Of a stretch of 64,000 nucleotides of DNA, positions 26,268 through 34,790 are shown piece by piece; the stretch's first letter is position 1, and each line of letters opens with the position of its first letter. Made by a program: the position numbers and the translations under genes. Source of the DNA: CAIQPV01 sp963719855 (GTDB taxonomy: Bacteria; Pseudomonadota; Gammaproteobacteria; Burkholderiales; Gallionellaceae); NCBI GenBank assembly GCA_963719855.1, contig CAVRDK010000003.1, positions 62,001 to 126,000 on the forward strand, given 5' to 3'. A model generated the notes under the pieces. It worked only from the letters and a program-made list of their open reading frames with translations, ran no database searches and had not been told where the DNA came from.

Positions 26268-26596
26268 GGCTTTTCCTTCCATAATTGACGAATGATTTCC
26301 GTCCACTCACGCTGAAACCTTTCCAATGTTGCTTCATAACTTTTATATTCAACAGGTTCGATTGACCCCATGTAATGCCGGTGATGATGGCCGTGGGCAT
26401 TATCAAAACCGAGAACCCGACCATTATCTACTTGGCATATTGAGTGGTTGATATAGGTAATGGCATACCGCGTAACAATTGTTTTGCCTCTTTCTTTATA
26501 ACCCCATACCTCGTAGTTCAAAAGTCCACCGCCCGATTTGGGCTTAAGCTCAAAACGTTCCTGCTCTAGTAAAATTTCCGTGTGAGGTTTAGTCAT
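26264..26596 (-). CDS. TumE-family toxin (DUF6516-like)
   Basis: A 110-aa protein starting MTKPHTEILLEQERF. The conserved core is VTRYAITYINHSICQVDNGR then GFDNAHGHHHRHYMG, which matches the DUF6516/TumE family signature GFDNAHG-HH. The family acts as the toxic partner of a winged-helix antitoxin and probably stabilizes this island. The upstream extension of the frame (to 26713) lies within the integrase gene and is not used. Confidence 0.72.
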   Translation of the reverse strand: MTKPHTEILLEQERFELKPKSGGGLLNYEVWGYKERGKTIVTRYAITYINHSICQVDNGRVLGFDNAHGHHHRHYMGSIEPVEYKSYEATLERFQREWTEIIRQLWKEKP

Positions 26597-26630
26597 GTGT
26601 GACGTATGATAGCACACCTGTAAAAACAGT

Positions 26631-27638
26631 CTACCCGAGCTTCTTGGCAATATCAGTTGGGTTGAGGTGCGTGTACCGCTTGAGCATGGAAAGCGTCTTG
26701 TGGCCGGTGACACTGGCCGCTTCCATCACGTTTAAGCCTTTCTCAAATAGGCGGCTGGCCGCTTCATGGCGCAGATCGTGCAATCGTATGTCCGGGATGC
26801 CTGCTGCGGTTCTGGCGGCTTCCCAAGCATCGCGTAGCCGCGATTGAGTGATGGTAAATACCTTTTTGCGCTTAATGCCACGCTTGCCAGGCTGCAATCC
26901 TTTGAGAACTCTGATTGCAGTGGTTGATAGAGGCACGGCGCGAACCTCGCCATTTTTTGTGTCTTCTAACAAGGCCGTGGCCTTTTCTAGCACAACATTG
27001 CCCCATTCAAGTGAGAGCATTTCGCTTCTGCGCATTCCTGTCTCAATGGCGAGTTCAAAAATTGCCTTTGTTTCACCAGACAAATGTTTCAGCAGCAATT
27101 TCGACTCATTAGCTTTAAGCCTTCTGTCGCGTGGCTTTCCGTTGCTCGGCAATGTTATCTCTCCGGCAACTGGGTTGTGAACTTCCATGCGCCATTGTTG
27201 ACGTGCAATTTTGTATAGATGAGAAATCAGCGATGCATACTTGCGTTTGTTGTTATCACTGCCGCCGATCTCATCAAGGAATTCTAGTGCGTCATCAGGC
27301 GTGAACAAGTAAATACTTTTGGATGCCAGGGTAGTTTTCTTGGCTTTGTTGATGCGTGTGAGTTCGACTGCTGCGCCTTTTTTGGCCGGTGTGATTTCCT
27401 TCGCGTAACGCTCAAGTGCTTGTTTGAGTGTATACGACTTAGCGTCGCGCTGAGTCATGCGAGATTTTTTGATCTCTTTTTTCTCTACGTCGAGTTCCTG
27501 ATTGTTTTTAACTCGATCCCTCCAAATCTGAGCATCACGTAAAGTGTCTAAGGTGGCGGTTTTGTACTGGCCGTTGCAATAGACTCTCACGCGGAAGCTA
27601 TAATCGCCACGTTTAACAATATTTTTCATATCTGCCAT
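26631..27638 (-). CDS. int: Tyrosine integrase of island 1
   Basis: A 335-aa site-specific recombinase. The catalytic residues are visible: first arginine in ETGMRRSEMLSLEWG (near 215), HxxR in LHDLRHEAASRLF, histidine in VTGHKTLSMLKRY and the nucleophilic tyrosine in RYTHL. The start at 27638 (MADMKNIVKRGDYSFRVRV) follows GGGAGAT. The gene lies at the attR end and reads into the island, as in many tRNA-targeting elements. Confidence 0.93.
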   Translation of the reverse strand: MADMKNIVKRGDYSFRVRVYCNGQYKTATLDTLRDAQIWRDRVKNNQELDVEKKEIKKSRMTQRDAKSYTLKQALERYAKEITPAKKGAAVELTRINKAKKTTLASKSIYLFTPDDALEFLDEIGGSDNNKRKYASLISHLYKIARQQWRMEVHNPVAGEITLPSNGKPRDRRLKANESKLLLKHLSGETKAIFELAIETGMRRSEMLSLEWGNVVLEKATALLEDTKNGEVRAVPLSTTAIRVLKGLQPGKRGIKRKKVFTITQSRLRDAWEAARTAAGIPDIRLHDLRHEAASRLFEKGLNVMEAASVTGHKTLSMLKRYTHLNPTDIAKKLG

Positions 27639-27670
27639 GCTAATATCTCCCGTGTTGCACATTGGTCTAT

Positions 27671-27688
27671 TTAGACCAAATTAGACCA
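27671..27688 (+). promoter_or_regulatory. Arm-type integrase sites, right end of island 1
   Basis: TTAGACCA-AA-TTAGACCA, the same octamer pair and ten-base spacing as at the left end (22451-22468). An inverted copy (TGGTCTA) lies just before at 27663. They lie upstream of the integrase start and could also autoregulate it. Confidence 0.6.
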
Positions 27689-27749
27689 TTAATTGAAGTC
27701 TAAAATGACGTAACCATTATATTACATGGGCTAGATAAGAGGAAGGAAA

Positions 27750-27808
<59 letters not shown>

Positions 27809-28090
27809 CAAATACAATTAGTTAGCATCCAGGCGAAGCCGCTGATTCCGGCAAAAATTTTCCATGGAATCTTGGGGGGCACGTTTTTTCTGCGCCCACC
27901 TACCTATCGGAACCCGCCAATGTTTTGGCATCAGGCAAAAGCACAAATAGAGAAATAATTTTTCTCTAATCCAGTGCCAAACATTAAAAATCCGTCTTCA
28001 GTGGGCTACACCATAGTGGCTATAATCAATTTAACGTTTGCGTTATCGTACTCTGCGAGACATTTCAACTTTTCTAATGTCAGGTGACTA
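27809..28090. other. Intergenic region, no gene seen
   Basis: About 280 bp between attR and the PDC-sensor gene. It is AT-rich toward the gene, where a promoter is expected. No RNA or repeat was recognised. Confidence 0.4.
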
Positions 28091-29032
28091 ATGAACAAAT
28101 CATGGAAAGAAAGCATCTATCTCCAGCGTGAAGAGTTGGCAAGAATACTGCGCGAACCGATGTCCAATTTAGCTGAGCTATGTTTGCCGGCATGGGGAAA
28201 CCGGGAAAGCTTAAATGAAGTCATCATGGCTGGATATTCCAGAATTCCACACTGCGATTTTGTGTATTGCCTTGATCATTCTGGCCGACAGCTAAGCGAC
28301 AACTTTGGACACGGCGGGTTTGATCTGGGTCACTTTGGTCGAGACAGATCGCAACGGCCCTATATGAAGGAAGTGGTGCCATCCTGGGGATTTTTGTTAT
28401 CGGATGCTTATATTAGTTTGCGCGAGCGACGCCCTTCTTTAACAGCATTGCAGGTTGTGCGCAAAGACGGGGAATTAATTGGCTATCTGGGAGCCGATTT
28501 TGACTTGCGAAACTTGCCCGTCACTGCCGGACTCTATGATGAACCGGGTTATTGGCGGCAACTTAAAGGCGATCCGGCAATAAAGGATACTGTGTTTTTA
28601 CAATCGCGCGTCGAAAGCCCGATGGATAAAAACTTTGATCTGGTCATGCCAATACTGGAAGAGCTGTTTACGGATCGAGGTGTGTTTCAGTGCATATTGC
28701 ATTTCTCAAGCAGTCGGGCGACGATCTGGACTATGGACGATCCGTATCGGTACCGCTTGCTGGAACACGAAGCGCTGGTTGATCCCGACATTTGCCTGGT
28801 ATTTCCTTCGCGTCCGTACCCATCGAATGCGGAAATTCCACATAATGAAATCCGAAGAATACTGTCCACATTACAATCCTTGCGAATGTCTGATTCAACG
28901 TTTTATCTGCGTACTGCTTCGATCAACATCTTTAACGGTACAATCAGTCTGACGTTTTCATGTGATGGGTCGCATTACATGTCATACGTAGAGTTCTTGA
29001 TGAAAGATACTTCATTCTGGTTTGGGGTTTAG
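28091..29032 (+). CDS. Stand-alone PDC/Cache sensor domain protein
   Basis: A 313-aa protein. The N-terminal half resembles a PDC (Cache) ligand-sensing fold (HCDFVYCLDHSGRQLSDN...FGRDRSQRPYMKEV...VVRKDGELIGYLGADFDLRNLP). The C-terminal half resembles no output domain that I know. There is no signal peptide or membrane segment, so it seems cytoplasmic, unlike most Cache proteins. It stands alone after island 1. Confidence 0.65.
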   Translation: MNKSWKESIYLQREELARILREPMSNLAELCLPAWGNRESLNEVIMAGYSRIPHCDFVYCLDHSGRQLSDNFGHGGFDLGHFGRDRSQRPYMKEVVPSWGFLLSDAYISLRERRPSLTALQVVRKDGELIGYLGADFDLRNLPVTAGLYDEPGYWRQLKGDPAIKDTVFLQSRVESPMDKNFDLVMPILEELFTDRGVFQCILHFSSSRATIWTMDDPYRYRLLEHEALVDPDICLVFPSRPYPSNAEIPHNEIRRILSTLQSLRMSDSTFYLRTASINIFNGTISLTFSCDGSHYMSYVEFLMKDTSFWFGV

Positions 29033-29193
29033 TTACTGTTGGTATATTCCATTGCACGGGATATTTTGCAATAGACAACAAAGAAACCGCATCACTCAAG
29101 CCAATCAATTGCAACAAAAGCTGGCGGAAGTAATAGTTGAGCAGGCAATTGCCTGATAGATGCGAGCGGTGATCCCGGCAGCGGGTCTGCACG

Positions 29194-29400
29194 CTAATAA
29201 TGAGGCGGTCTTTCGTTCGCAGGCATTCCCTCATTCCTTGCTTCAGCCATTGATTCGATGTGTCTTACGAGCGATTCACAAACAGCTTCAAGCCGTTCCA
29301 ACTTTTCTCGCTGCTGATAGACCACCTTGTTCAGCTCCTCGATCATGTCTTCCTGGAAGGTGATTTTTGTTTCGATTTTTACTAAACGTTCTTCAATCAT
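29194..29400 (-). CDS. slyX: SlyX family protein
   Basis: A 68-aa coiled-coil protein (RLVKIETKITFQEDMIEELN, then KVVYQQREKLERLEAV) ending with the family's tyrosine tail PPHY. The family is common and of unknown function. It is core-genome content lying between island 1 and IS66. Confidence 0.85.
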   Translation of the reverse strand: MIEERLVKIETKITFQEDMIEELNKVVYQQREKLERLEAVCESLVRHIESMAEARNEGMPANERPPHY

Positions 29401-29509
29401 GAGGTGGTCCTGAAGGTTCGGCGACTGGCCGGGGAATGGCGGTCATTCTAGCGCGGGACCGAAATTCATGCTCAGAGAGCTGAAGCCCCCACCCCTCGCA
29501 AAAATCCGA

Positions 29510-29517
29510 TTTCCCGT
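29510..29517. repeat. IS66 target-site duplication, left
   Basis: TTTCCCGT, identical to 31999-32006. Eight bases is the duplication length known for IS66 elements. Confidence 0.93.
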
Positions 29518-29544
29518 GTAAGCGATTCAGGAAGAGCAGTCTAT

Positions 29545-31245
29545 TCAGCGAGGCGTGATGTCAGCTAAAGTCGCCGCATGGAAATTCCACGGCAACAACT
29601 TATCCATTTCATCCGCAGTTTGTGCAGCGGGCAGGTGTTCCAGTACATGGCGCAGCCATGTGTATGGCTCTACGCCGTTTGCCTTTGCAGTTTCAACCAG
29701 CGAGTAGATAATCGCACTCGCGTTGGCGCCGGCTGGCGTATCGCTGAACAACCAAGCCTTGCGTCCAACCACAAAGGGGCGAATCGCATTCTCGCAACGG
29801 TTGTTATCGATTGGCAGATCGCCCCGCTCCGTGTAGCGAACCAGTTTGCCCCAGTAATCGCGCATATACGACAGCGCGTTACCCAGTGCGCTTTTGGGTG
29901 GAACCATGGGCAACAGCTTTTCCATCCAGTCGTGCAACTCATCCAGCACCGGTACGCTTTTCTCTTGGCGCGCGGCATAGCGTGCCTCAATGGGCGAATC
30001 CTTGTGCTCCCGTTCAATCGCGTAAAGCTTGCCAATCATGGCGACAGCTTGGTCGGCATGGCCGTGCGTGCCTTTCGGTTGCACTTTCACGGCTTCCACA
30101 AACTTGCGGCGAGCATGCGACCAGCAAACCTGATGCTCGATACCTTCTGTCTTGGCAAGCTTGTTGTAACCCTCATATCCATCTGTCATCAGATAACCCT
30201 GATATCCCAGCAGCAGGCGCGCCGGCACTTCTCCGCTACGACTCGGATCATAGTCGTAAATCACCACCGACTTGCCAGGTGGCCCGCCCGTCTGCACCCA
30301 CATGTAACTGTTGGAGGTTGGACTCTTATTCTTTTCCTTGAGTACCTGCAACACCGTTTCATCCATATGGATGAACGGCGCATCAAGCAAGACATCCCGC
30401 ATCAGGTTGTGCAGCGGTTGCAGCGTGCCACTCGCGCCGATCACCCAGCGTGCCAGCGTCTGGCGCGGCACCGTAACATCGTGGCGGGCCAGCACCTTCT
30501 CGAATCTGGCCAGCGGCAAGCCATCGACATACTTGGTCGTCAACAACATGGCCAGCAAACCGGGGCTGGCATTACTCTTGGGCAAAGGCTGTGGCGGCAA
30601 CGCAGCAGTTACCGGCGCGTGTTCGCTGGCCTTGCATCCATACACCAGCCTGATATGTTGCAGCACGCGCACTTGCATCGGAACGATGTCGAGTTGTTCG
30701 CTGATCACGCGGTTGATCACCACCATCGGTGTGCCGCAATCGCAAGTACGTTCGGATTCCGGCACGTCGTGAACGATCTCTATCCGTTCAAGTTCTGGCG
30801 GCAACGGGCTGCGTTTGCCGCGCGCTGGCTTTTGAGCCACCACGGATGCCAGTGCTGGCAACGGCGCAACATCTTGCTCATCGCTTGAAGTTGCAGCCAG
30901 CACCTCGGCCTCATCGAACAGGTGAAACTGCGCAACACTCTCCGAGCTCGGGCCAAACATGCGGCGGCGCGCTAAAGCGATTTGTTCGTAGAGTTCCTGC
31001 AGGCGAGTTTCGTATTCTTTCGCCGCATTTGCGATGAGGGTTTCGTACTCCACCTCTGCACGGGCGAGGCATTCATCAGAGGCGATCTTTGCATTGACGC
31101 AGGCAATCAGCAGCGCTGTCAGTGCTGCCGAATCGGTCGGTAAAACGTCGGGTAAAGTGAACTCGGGAAGGTTGGCTCTGGAGCGATAATCCAGCGGTAA
31201 AACTGAAGGTTTTTCATGTGTTTTAAGCATGTGGAATGCTATCAA
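29545..31245 (-). CDS. tnpC: IS66 transposase TnpC
   Basis: A 566-aa DDE transposase. It has an N-terminal coiled coil (ARAEVEYETLIANAAKEYE), a zinc-binding part (RTCDCGTPMVVINRV), the central IS66 region (GASGTLQPLHNLMRDVLLDA, then FIHMDETVLQVL), and the C-terminal DNNRCENAIRPFVVGRKAWLF motif. The length is as expected (about 510-570). The start could also be 31230 (MLKTHEK). Confidence 0.95.
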   Translation of the reverse strand: MIAFHMLKTHEKPSVLPLDYRSRANLPEFTLPDVLPTDSAALTALLIACVNAKIASDECLARAEVEYETLIANAAKEYETRLQELYEQIALARRRMFGPSSESVAQFHLFDEAEVLAATSSDEQDVAPLPALASVVAQKPARGKRSPLPPELERIEIVHDVPESERTCDCGTPMVVINRVISEQLDIVPMQVRVLQHIRLVYGCKASEHAPVTAALPPQPLPKSNASPGLLAMLLTTKYVDGLPLARFEKVLARHDVTVPRQTLARWVIGASGTLQPLHNLMRDVLLDAPFIHMDETVLQVLKEKNKSPTSNSYMWVQTGGPPGKSVVIYDYDPSRSGEVPARLLLGYQGYLMTDGYEGYNKLAKTEGIEHQVCWSHARRKFVEAVKVQPKGTHGHADQAVAMIGKLYAIEREHKDSPIEARYAARQEKSVPVLDELHDWMEKLLPMVPPKSALGNALSYMRDYWGKLVRYTERGDLPIDNNRCENAIRPFVVGRKAWLFSDTPAGANASAIIYSLVETAKANGVEPYTWLRHVLEHLPAAQTADEMDKLLPWNFHAATLADITPR

Positions 31246-31251
31246 TTTCCC

Positions 31252-31608
31252 CTATGAAATGCAAGCGAAATTCAGCGTTTTGTGAGGTTTATTTCTCCAT
31301 AAATCAATGCCTTCAAGCAACCACTCGAATTCTCTGAGCGTGATTGTTTGCGTGTTCGTCTCAGTGTGTTTCGGCCAATGGAATTTCTCCTCTTCCAAGC
31401 GCTTTTGCCACAGACAAAACCCATTGCGATGCCAGTACAACACCTTGATCTTATTCCGTGAGCGATTGACGAATACATACAACGCACTTCCAAACGGATT
31501 CAAACCCAGTTCTTGTTCGACCATCACGCTCAGCCCATTAATCGCTTTCCTGAAGTCGATCGCATCGCAGCACAGGTAGACTTGTTCGATAGCGCAACCG
31601 GGATGCAT
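31252..31608 (-). CDS. tnpB: IS66 accessory protein TnpB
   Basis: A 118-aa protein with IEQVYLCCDAIDFRKAINGL and the family core GSALYVFVNRSRNKIKVLYW, then HRNGFCLWQKRLEE. Its start overlaps the tnpA stop (TAATG), showing translational coupling. It is required for IS66 transposition but its biochemical role is not known. Confidence 0.94.
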   Translation of the reverse strand: MHPGCAIEQVYLCCDAIDFRKAINGLSVMVEQELGLNPFGSALYVFVNRSRNKIKVLYWHRNGFCLWQKRLEEEKFHWPKHTETNTQTITLREFEWLLEGIDLWRNKPHKTLNFACIS

Positions 31609-31916
31609 TAGTGCGCTCCCGGCAAAGTACGGTTTAGTGCAGATAACCATTCCGGCGAAGGCAACGCCGACATTTCCAGATGCAAACCGGACGGCAACAC
31701 CAAAGTGCAAAGACATGGGAGTTGATCTGTAATGCGTAGTGCAACAAATTTGCTTTGACCAGCTTCAGTCGTAATAGTATTTGACCTCAGCTTGCGCTGC
31801 CAATAATACAAGGCGGCAATCGAAAGGTCGTGTTGCCTCGCATAGGCGCTGACTGAAATTGCTTCATGTTTGACGGCGGCTACATGCGCTGTCCAAAATT
31901 CCGTTCGATCTTTCAT
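31608..31916 (-). CDS. tnpA: IS66 accessory protein TnpA
   Basis: A 102-aa protein with an HTH-like region (SVSAYARQHDLSIAALYYWQ then RKLR), the hallmark of IS66 TnpA. The start could be 31916 (MKDRTEFW) or 31946. It is the first gene of the IS66 operon. Confidence 0.9.
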   Translation of the reverse strand: MKDRTEFWTAHVAAVKHEAISVSAYARQHDLSIAALYYWQRKLRSNTITTEAGQSKFVALRITDQLPCLCTLVLPSGLHLEMSALPSPEWLSALNRTLPGAH

Positions 31917-31998
31917 GCTCGCTCCATCTTGTTTGAGATGCGCCAAGCTTGCGGAAATTTGTGTCAGGCTGCAAGAGTGATGATTATGGCTCGTTTAC

Positions 31999-32006
31999 TT
32001 TCCCGT
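31999..32006. repeat. IS66 target-site duplication, right
   Basis: TTTCCCGT, a perfect match to 29510-29517. Confidence 0.93.
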
Positions 32007-32127
32007 TGCGCAAAACTTCCTCCCCATTCGGCTTGGTGATAGCATATTCCAGAAGAAATCAATCCATTGTTGAGCTAATAGGCAAGACACCGCAAGAACT
32101 GTGATATTTACAAAAAAAGAAAAAATC

Positions 32128-32331
32128 ATGCAATTTTCGAGTAAACAACTTGCTGCTATCGCGCTCGTCTATTCGCTCTCGACAGCAGTAATCACGGAAA
32201 TTATTCTCGATGTGTTCAATTTGGGAGGCAACAGCATTGTAATTGTTTACGTTGGTGTAACGGCATTTGTTACTTTTGTTGTCCCGCCACGCCGCTTTTT
32301 CGGAAAAAACCAGAAAGGAAAATATTTATGA
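32128..32331 (+). CDS. Small membrane protein, two predicted helices
   Basis: A 67-aa protein (from MQFSSKQLAAIALVYS) with hydrophobic segments LAAIALVYSLSTAVITEIIL and IVIVYVGVTAFVTFVV, then a basic tail (PPRRFFGKNQKGKYL). No family is recognised. A GTG at 32101 would lengthen it by nine residues. It is the first gene after IS66 and is followed by a convergent membrane gene. Confidence 0.5.
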   Translation: MQFSSKQLAAIALVYSLSTAVITEIILDVFNLGGNSIVIVYVGVTAFVTFVVPPRRFFGKNQKGKYL

Positions 32332-32369
32332 CCAACCAAACGGCGGAAGAGGCAACAGATGCTGTTTCT

Positions 32370-32666
32370 TTAATGTGTTTGTTGCCTCGCTTTTAAGGCG
32401 TTCGTTGCCTCGATTTGCGCTAATCTAAGCTCTCGCTTTTCTTCTTCAGTTAAATCTCTTTCTACTAATTGCCCGCGCGGTTTCGGCAACCCCACAGGCG
32501 TTAGCAACCATGTTAATGTTTTGAACATTCTTAAAGTAGGTTTAATAAGTATCGCAATTATTGCCATTACAATATAAAAGTTATTGTCGTAAACATGAGT
32601 GTGAGCTTCAAGCACCAAAAGGCCACTTGAACTTAAAATCATTACAATATACCAAACCAGTTCCAT
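32370..32666 (-). CDS. Small membrane protein, hypothetical
   Basis: A 98-aa protein with two hydrophobic helices (LVWYIVMILSSSGLLVLEA and FYIVMAIIAILIKPTLRMF) and a charged cytoplasmic tail (RDLTEEEKRELRLAQIEAT). No family is recognised. It converges with the small gene at 32128. Confidence 0.55.
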   Translation of the reverse strand: MELVWYIVMILSSSGLLVLEAHTHVYDNNFYIVMAIIAILIKPTLRMFKTLTWLLTPVGLPKPRGQLVERDLTEEEKRELRLAQIEATNALKARQQTH

Positions 32667-32950
32667 ATTAAGAAAACGTGATTGTCAAACTGTAGATTTA
32701 ATAATGGTAATATGCATAATTCAATCGGTCAATATGCCGAATTATCTAGGCAATTTCATTGGGGTCTATGCCGCTGCTCACGCAACAGCGTTTAGCTTCA
32801 TGTTGTCTCCGGTTTAGCAGGCGGGGCACTCATGATGCCCCAGCACTCCAGCCCCCTGTAATGCCCCCACAAATGCCGGACACGATAGAGCTTGCGAACT
32901 ATTGAGAGCGTATACGGAAAGCTATAGCTGTTGTATTTATAGTGTTAGGC

Positions 32951-33006
32951 GAAGAAAAAGCCCGGCAGGTAAGGCCGGGCTTTTCAGTTCAATGGTGGGG
33001 CGGCGG
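32951..33006. repeat. Left att-like region of island 2 with terminator
   Basis: The hairpin AAGCCCGGC-aggtaag-GCCGGGCTT (32958-32984) and following GGTGGGGCGGCGG match 41960-42010 at most positions with several substitutions. On the minus strand this is a terminator preceded by the remains of a GCC-rich RNA 3' end. Imperfect identity suggests the ends have diverged or come from different insertion events. Confidence 0.6.
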
Positions 33007-33056
33007 CTACCGAACAGCCGCGCCGTTCCTTGCTTTCGGCGCTTTACAATCAGTCA

Positions 33057-33077
33057 TTACCCACAGCATTACCCACG
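33057..33077 (+). promoter_or_regulatory. Arm-type integrase sites, left end of island 2
   Basis: TTACCCACA-GCA-TTACCCACG: two direct repeats 12 bases apart. Three more direct copies and one inverted copy lie at 41784-41858 beside the integrase. Paired arm sites of this kind bind tyrosine integrases. Confidence 0.6.
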
Positions 33078-33089
33078 GCGGCAGAGGTT

Positions 33090-33425
33090 GACCCCACTTA
33101 GCGGGCAACATTAATAGGGTATCCGTTTTTCGTTTGACTAAAAATGCACAACGCCGCACAATCTCGCCCAAGACCTAGACCTCCGGGGTTCAAACCGAAG
33201 GGTGAGGCAGGAAAAGAATCTTGGAAGTGCCGAAACCCGGGCAGAGGAAGCCACCAAAAGCCCGCAACACAAAGGTTTTGCAGCCGTTAAGAAACTTTGA
33301 GGTGAGGGGTAGACCCTCGGGAAGTGATACTCAGAGACGGCAGGACAAGCGAGCTTTTTTCTGTCAAGAATCGACTGATAAACGGCCATAGATCACCTTA
33401 AAAAATCACACTTTTAAGGAGAGCC
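33090..33425 (+). other. Purine-rich non-coding leader upstream of alpA
   Basis: About 335 bp with no credible ORF. The plus strand is rich in GA blocks and short hairpins (for example CCGGGGTTCAAACCGAAGG and GGGGTAGACCCTC), ending with AAGGAGAGCC before the AlpA start. It may be a structured leader or an element origin. No known RNA family was recognised. Confidence 0.35.
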
Positions 33426-33427
33426 AT

Positions 33428-33610
33428 ATGGCTAACTACCTCACGTCGGGCGACCTCATGTCCCGACTAAAAATCAAACGTAGTTCTTTCTACAAACTCA
33501 TCCGCGAATGCGGCTTTCCTAGGCCAACCATTATAGGTGGGGCGCGACGCTGGTCTGAAACACAAGTGCAGCAATGGCTTGATCAACAAATCAGCGGGGG
33601 TGCAGCATGA
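33428..33610 (+). CDS. alpA: AlpA-family transcriptional regulator
   Basis: A 60-aa AlpA protein with the HTH YLTSGDLMSRLKIKRSSFYK, then LIREC-FPRPTIIGGARRWSE and WLDQQI, the full family pattern. It commonly controls integrase or excision genes in P4-like and mobilizable elements. The ribosome site is AAGGAG. It overlaps the next gene (ATGA). Confidence 0.88.
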   Translation: MANYLTSGDLMSRLKIKRSSFYKLIRECGFPRPTIIGGARRWSETQVQQWLDQQISGGAA

Positions 33611-34005
33611 GTGCCTCAGCAGAAAAGGCTCGCGCAACAGCAAATGTGTTGGGATACAAAATAAGCGAAGATCAAGCCCGCATACTCGATTTGTTGGATA
33701 GGCCGATTGCCTTTCATCGCGCCTTCGTTCCTATCGCCGGTAGTGTGGCCGGTGCTGTCTTTTTAAGCCAGTTGGTTTACTGGTCAAAGCGATCCAGCCA
33801 GGAAGACGGCAGCATCTACAAAACTCAAAAAGAATGGGAGGAAGAAACAGGCCTTGGGCGGATTGAACAGGAGAACGTGCGGCGTATTTTGTGCGAGGCG
33901 GGTGTACTACTTGAAACTAGAAAAGGCATCCCATGCCGCCTGTATTTCAAGCTGCAAGCCCCTAAACTCGCCAGTTTGCTGGAATCCGACAAACAAGTCT
34001 GTTGA
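33607..34005 (+). CDS. Replication-like DNA-binding protein, possibly C-terminally truncated
   Basis: A 132-aa protein with a winged-helix-like region (RPIAFHRAFVPIAGSVAGAV, FLSQLVYWSKR, then WEEETGLGRIEQENVRRIL), as in plasmid and element replication or regulatory proteins. The sequence following the stop continues to read like a tail of SDKQVC/GIPTD repeats in another frame (34002-34184), so the gene is probably longer in relatives and cut here by a frameshift. Translation is coupled to alpA. Confidence 0.6.
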   Translation: MSASAEKARATANVLGYKISEDQARILDLLDRPIAFHRAFVPIAGSVAGAVFLSQLVYWSKRSSQEDGSIYKTQKEWEEETGLGRIEQENVRRILCEAGVLLETRKGIPCRLYFKLQAPKLASLLESDKQVC

Positions 34006-34082
34006 ATTCCGACAAACAGGTGTGTGGGATTCCGACAGACTTGCTTGTCGGTTTCCCACAAGCAAGGATGCGGGAAAGCAGC
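33980..34082 (+). repeat. Repeats with hairpins at the end of the replication-like gene
   Basis: TCCGACAAACAAGTCTGT, TTCCGACAAACAGGTGTGT and TTCCGACAGACTTGCTTGTC are degenerate copies about 25 bp apart. CCGACA-GACTTGCT-TGTCGG is a clear hairpin. They may be iterons or a binding array for the upstream protein. Confidence 0.5.
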
Positions 34083-34184
34083 AGACTATATACAGAGACT
34101 ACTATCCGAGAGAATACTCATAAATTACTATTCAGAGAATACGACAGATACGCCACTCCACAAGCCCCTTCGAAGCCCCGTTAA

Positions 34185-34790
34185 AAGCAAAGTCAAAACC
34201 ACTGTTACTTACAACTTATCACGAGATCCCCGTATGGAGAGCTTGCCTGACCACAGGCGGTGAACCATGCCTGTGGACAGCCCTTCGGGTACGCAACCTC
34301 ACCACACTTGAGCCTGACGCGCTTCGCTTGCCTTGCAGAATCTTTTATTTAATTTCTTAAAATCAAAATCGGTTTAGCAAGGCGGAGGATGAAAACGAAG
34401 TCGAGGCGCTCGACAGTGGGTAGGCCGGGCCATCCCCGGCCTCCTGCGAGCGCGAAGCGCGATCGGGTGCAGGTCTGCCCGTCTCTGCCCTTTGCCAGTC
34501 TCCACCTACCCCCTTTGCAGGCCGCTCCCGTCGCAATCTGCTGGCCGCGACTTCGCCCCGACCGGGGCGCGCCTTGCCCGAGAATCAGCCGATTTTCAAA
34601 AATAATTCAAAATATTTTTCACGATTTTTCAGAAAAATTATCTCTCTAGTTTTCAATTGCTTACCCGCGCACTTTTACGCAAGTATACGTAATACGTAAA
34701 ATAATCAAAGTGTTACAAGCTGTGCGGGGGTTGTGTAAGCAAAAAAACAGGTTTAAGGTACCCATCAGTTTGTGATTAATGCAAGGAGCG
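34185..34790. other. Non-coding stretch before oriT
   Basis: About 600 bp with no credible gene. It contains a GC-rich part (34400-34600, with GGCCGGGCCATCCCCGGCC) and an AT-rich part with TACGTAATACGTAAAATAA at about 34685, as often seen next to a replication or transfer origin. Confidence 0.4.

Larger units (their letters stand above)
29518..31998 (-). mobile_element. Complete IS66-family insertion sequence
   Basis: A 2481-bp element with ends GTAAGCGA... and the inverse of GTAAACGA..., both starting with the IS66 GTAA. Its three genes tnpA, tnpB and tnpC are intact and coupled. Perfect 8-bp target duplications flank it, so the insertion is recent and not rearranged. Confidence 0.95.

Noticed and set aside
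29578..30888. A 436-aa plus-strand ORF
   Set aside because: It lies entirely antisense to the IS66 tnpC gene, has no ribosome site and is low-complexity; a shadow of the real gene.
33138..33389. An 83-aa minus-strand ORF before alpA
   Set aside because: No ribosome site, odd composition (Ser/Arg/Cys-rich); more likely non-coding leader.
34290..34660. A gene in the GC-rich part before oriT
   Set aside because: Frames are short and proline/arginine-rich with no ribosome site; treated as non-coding.
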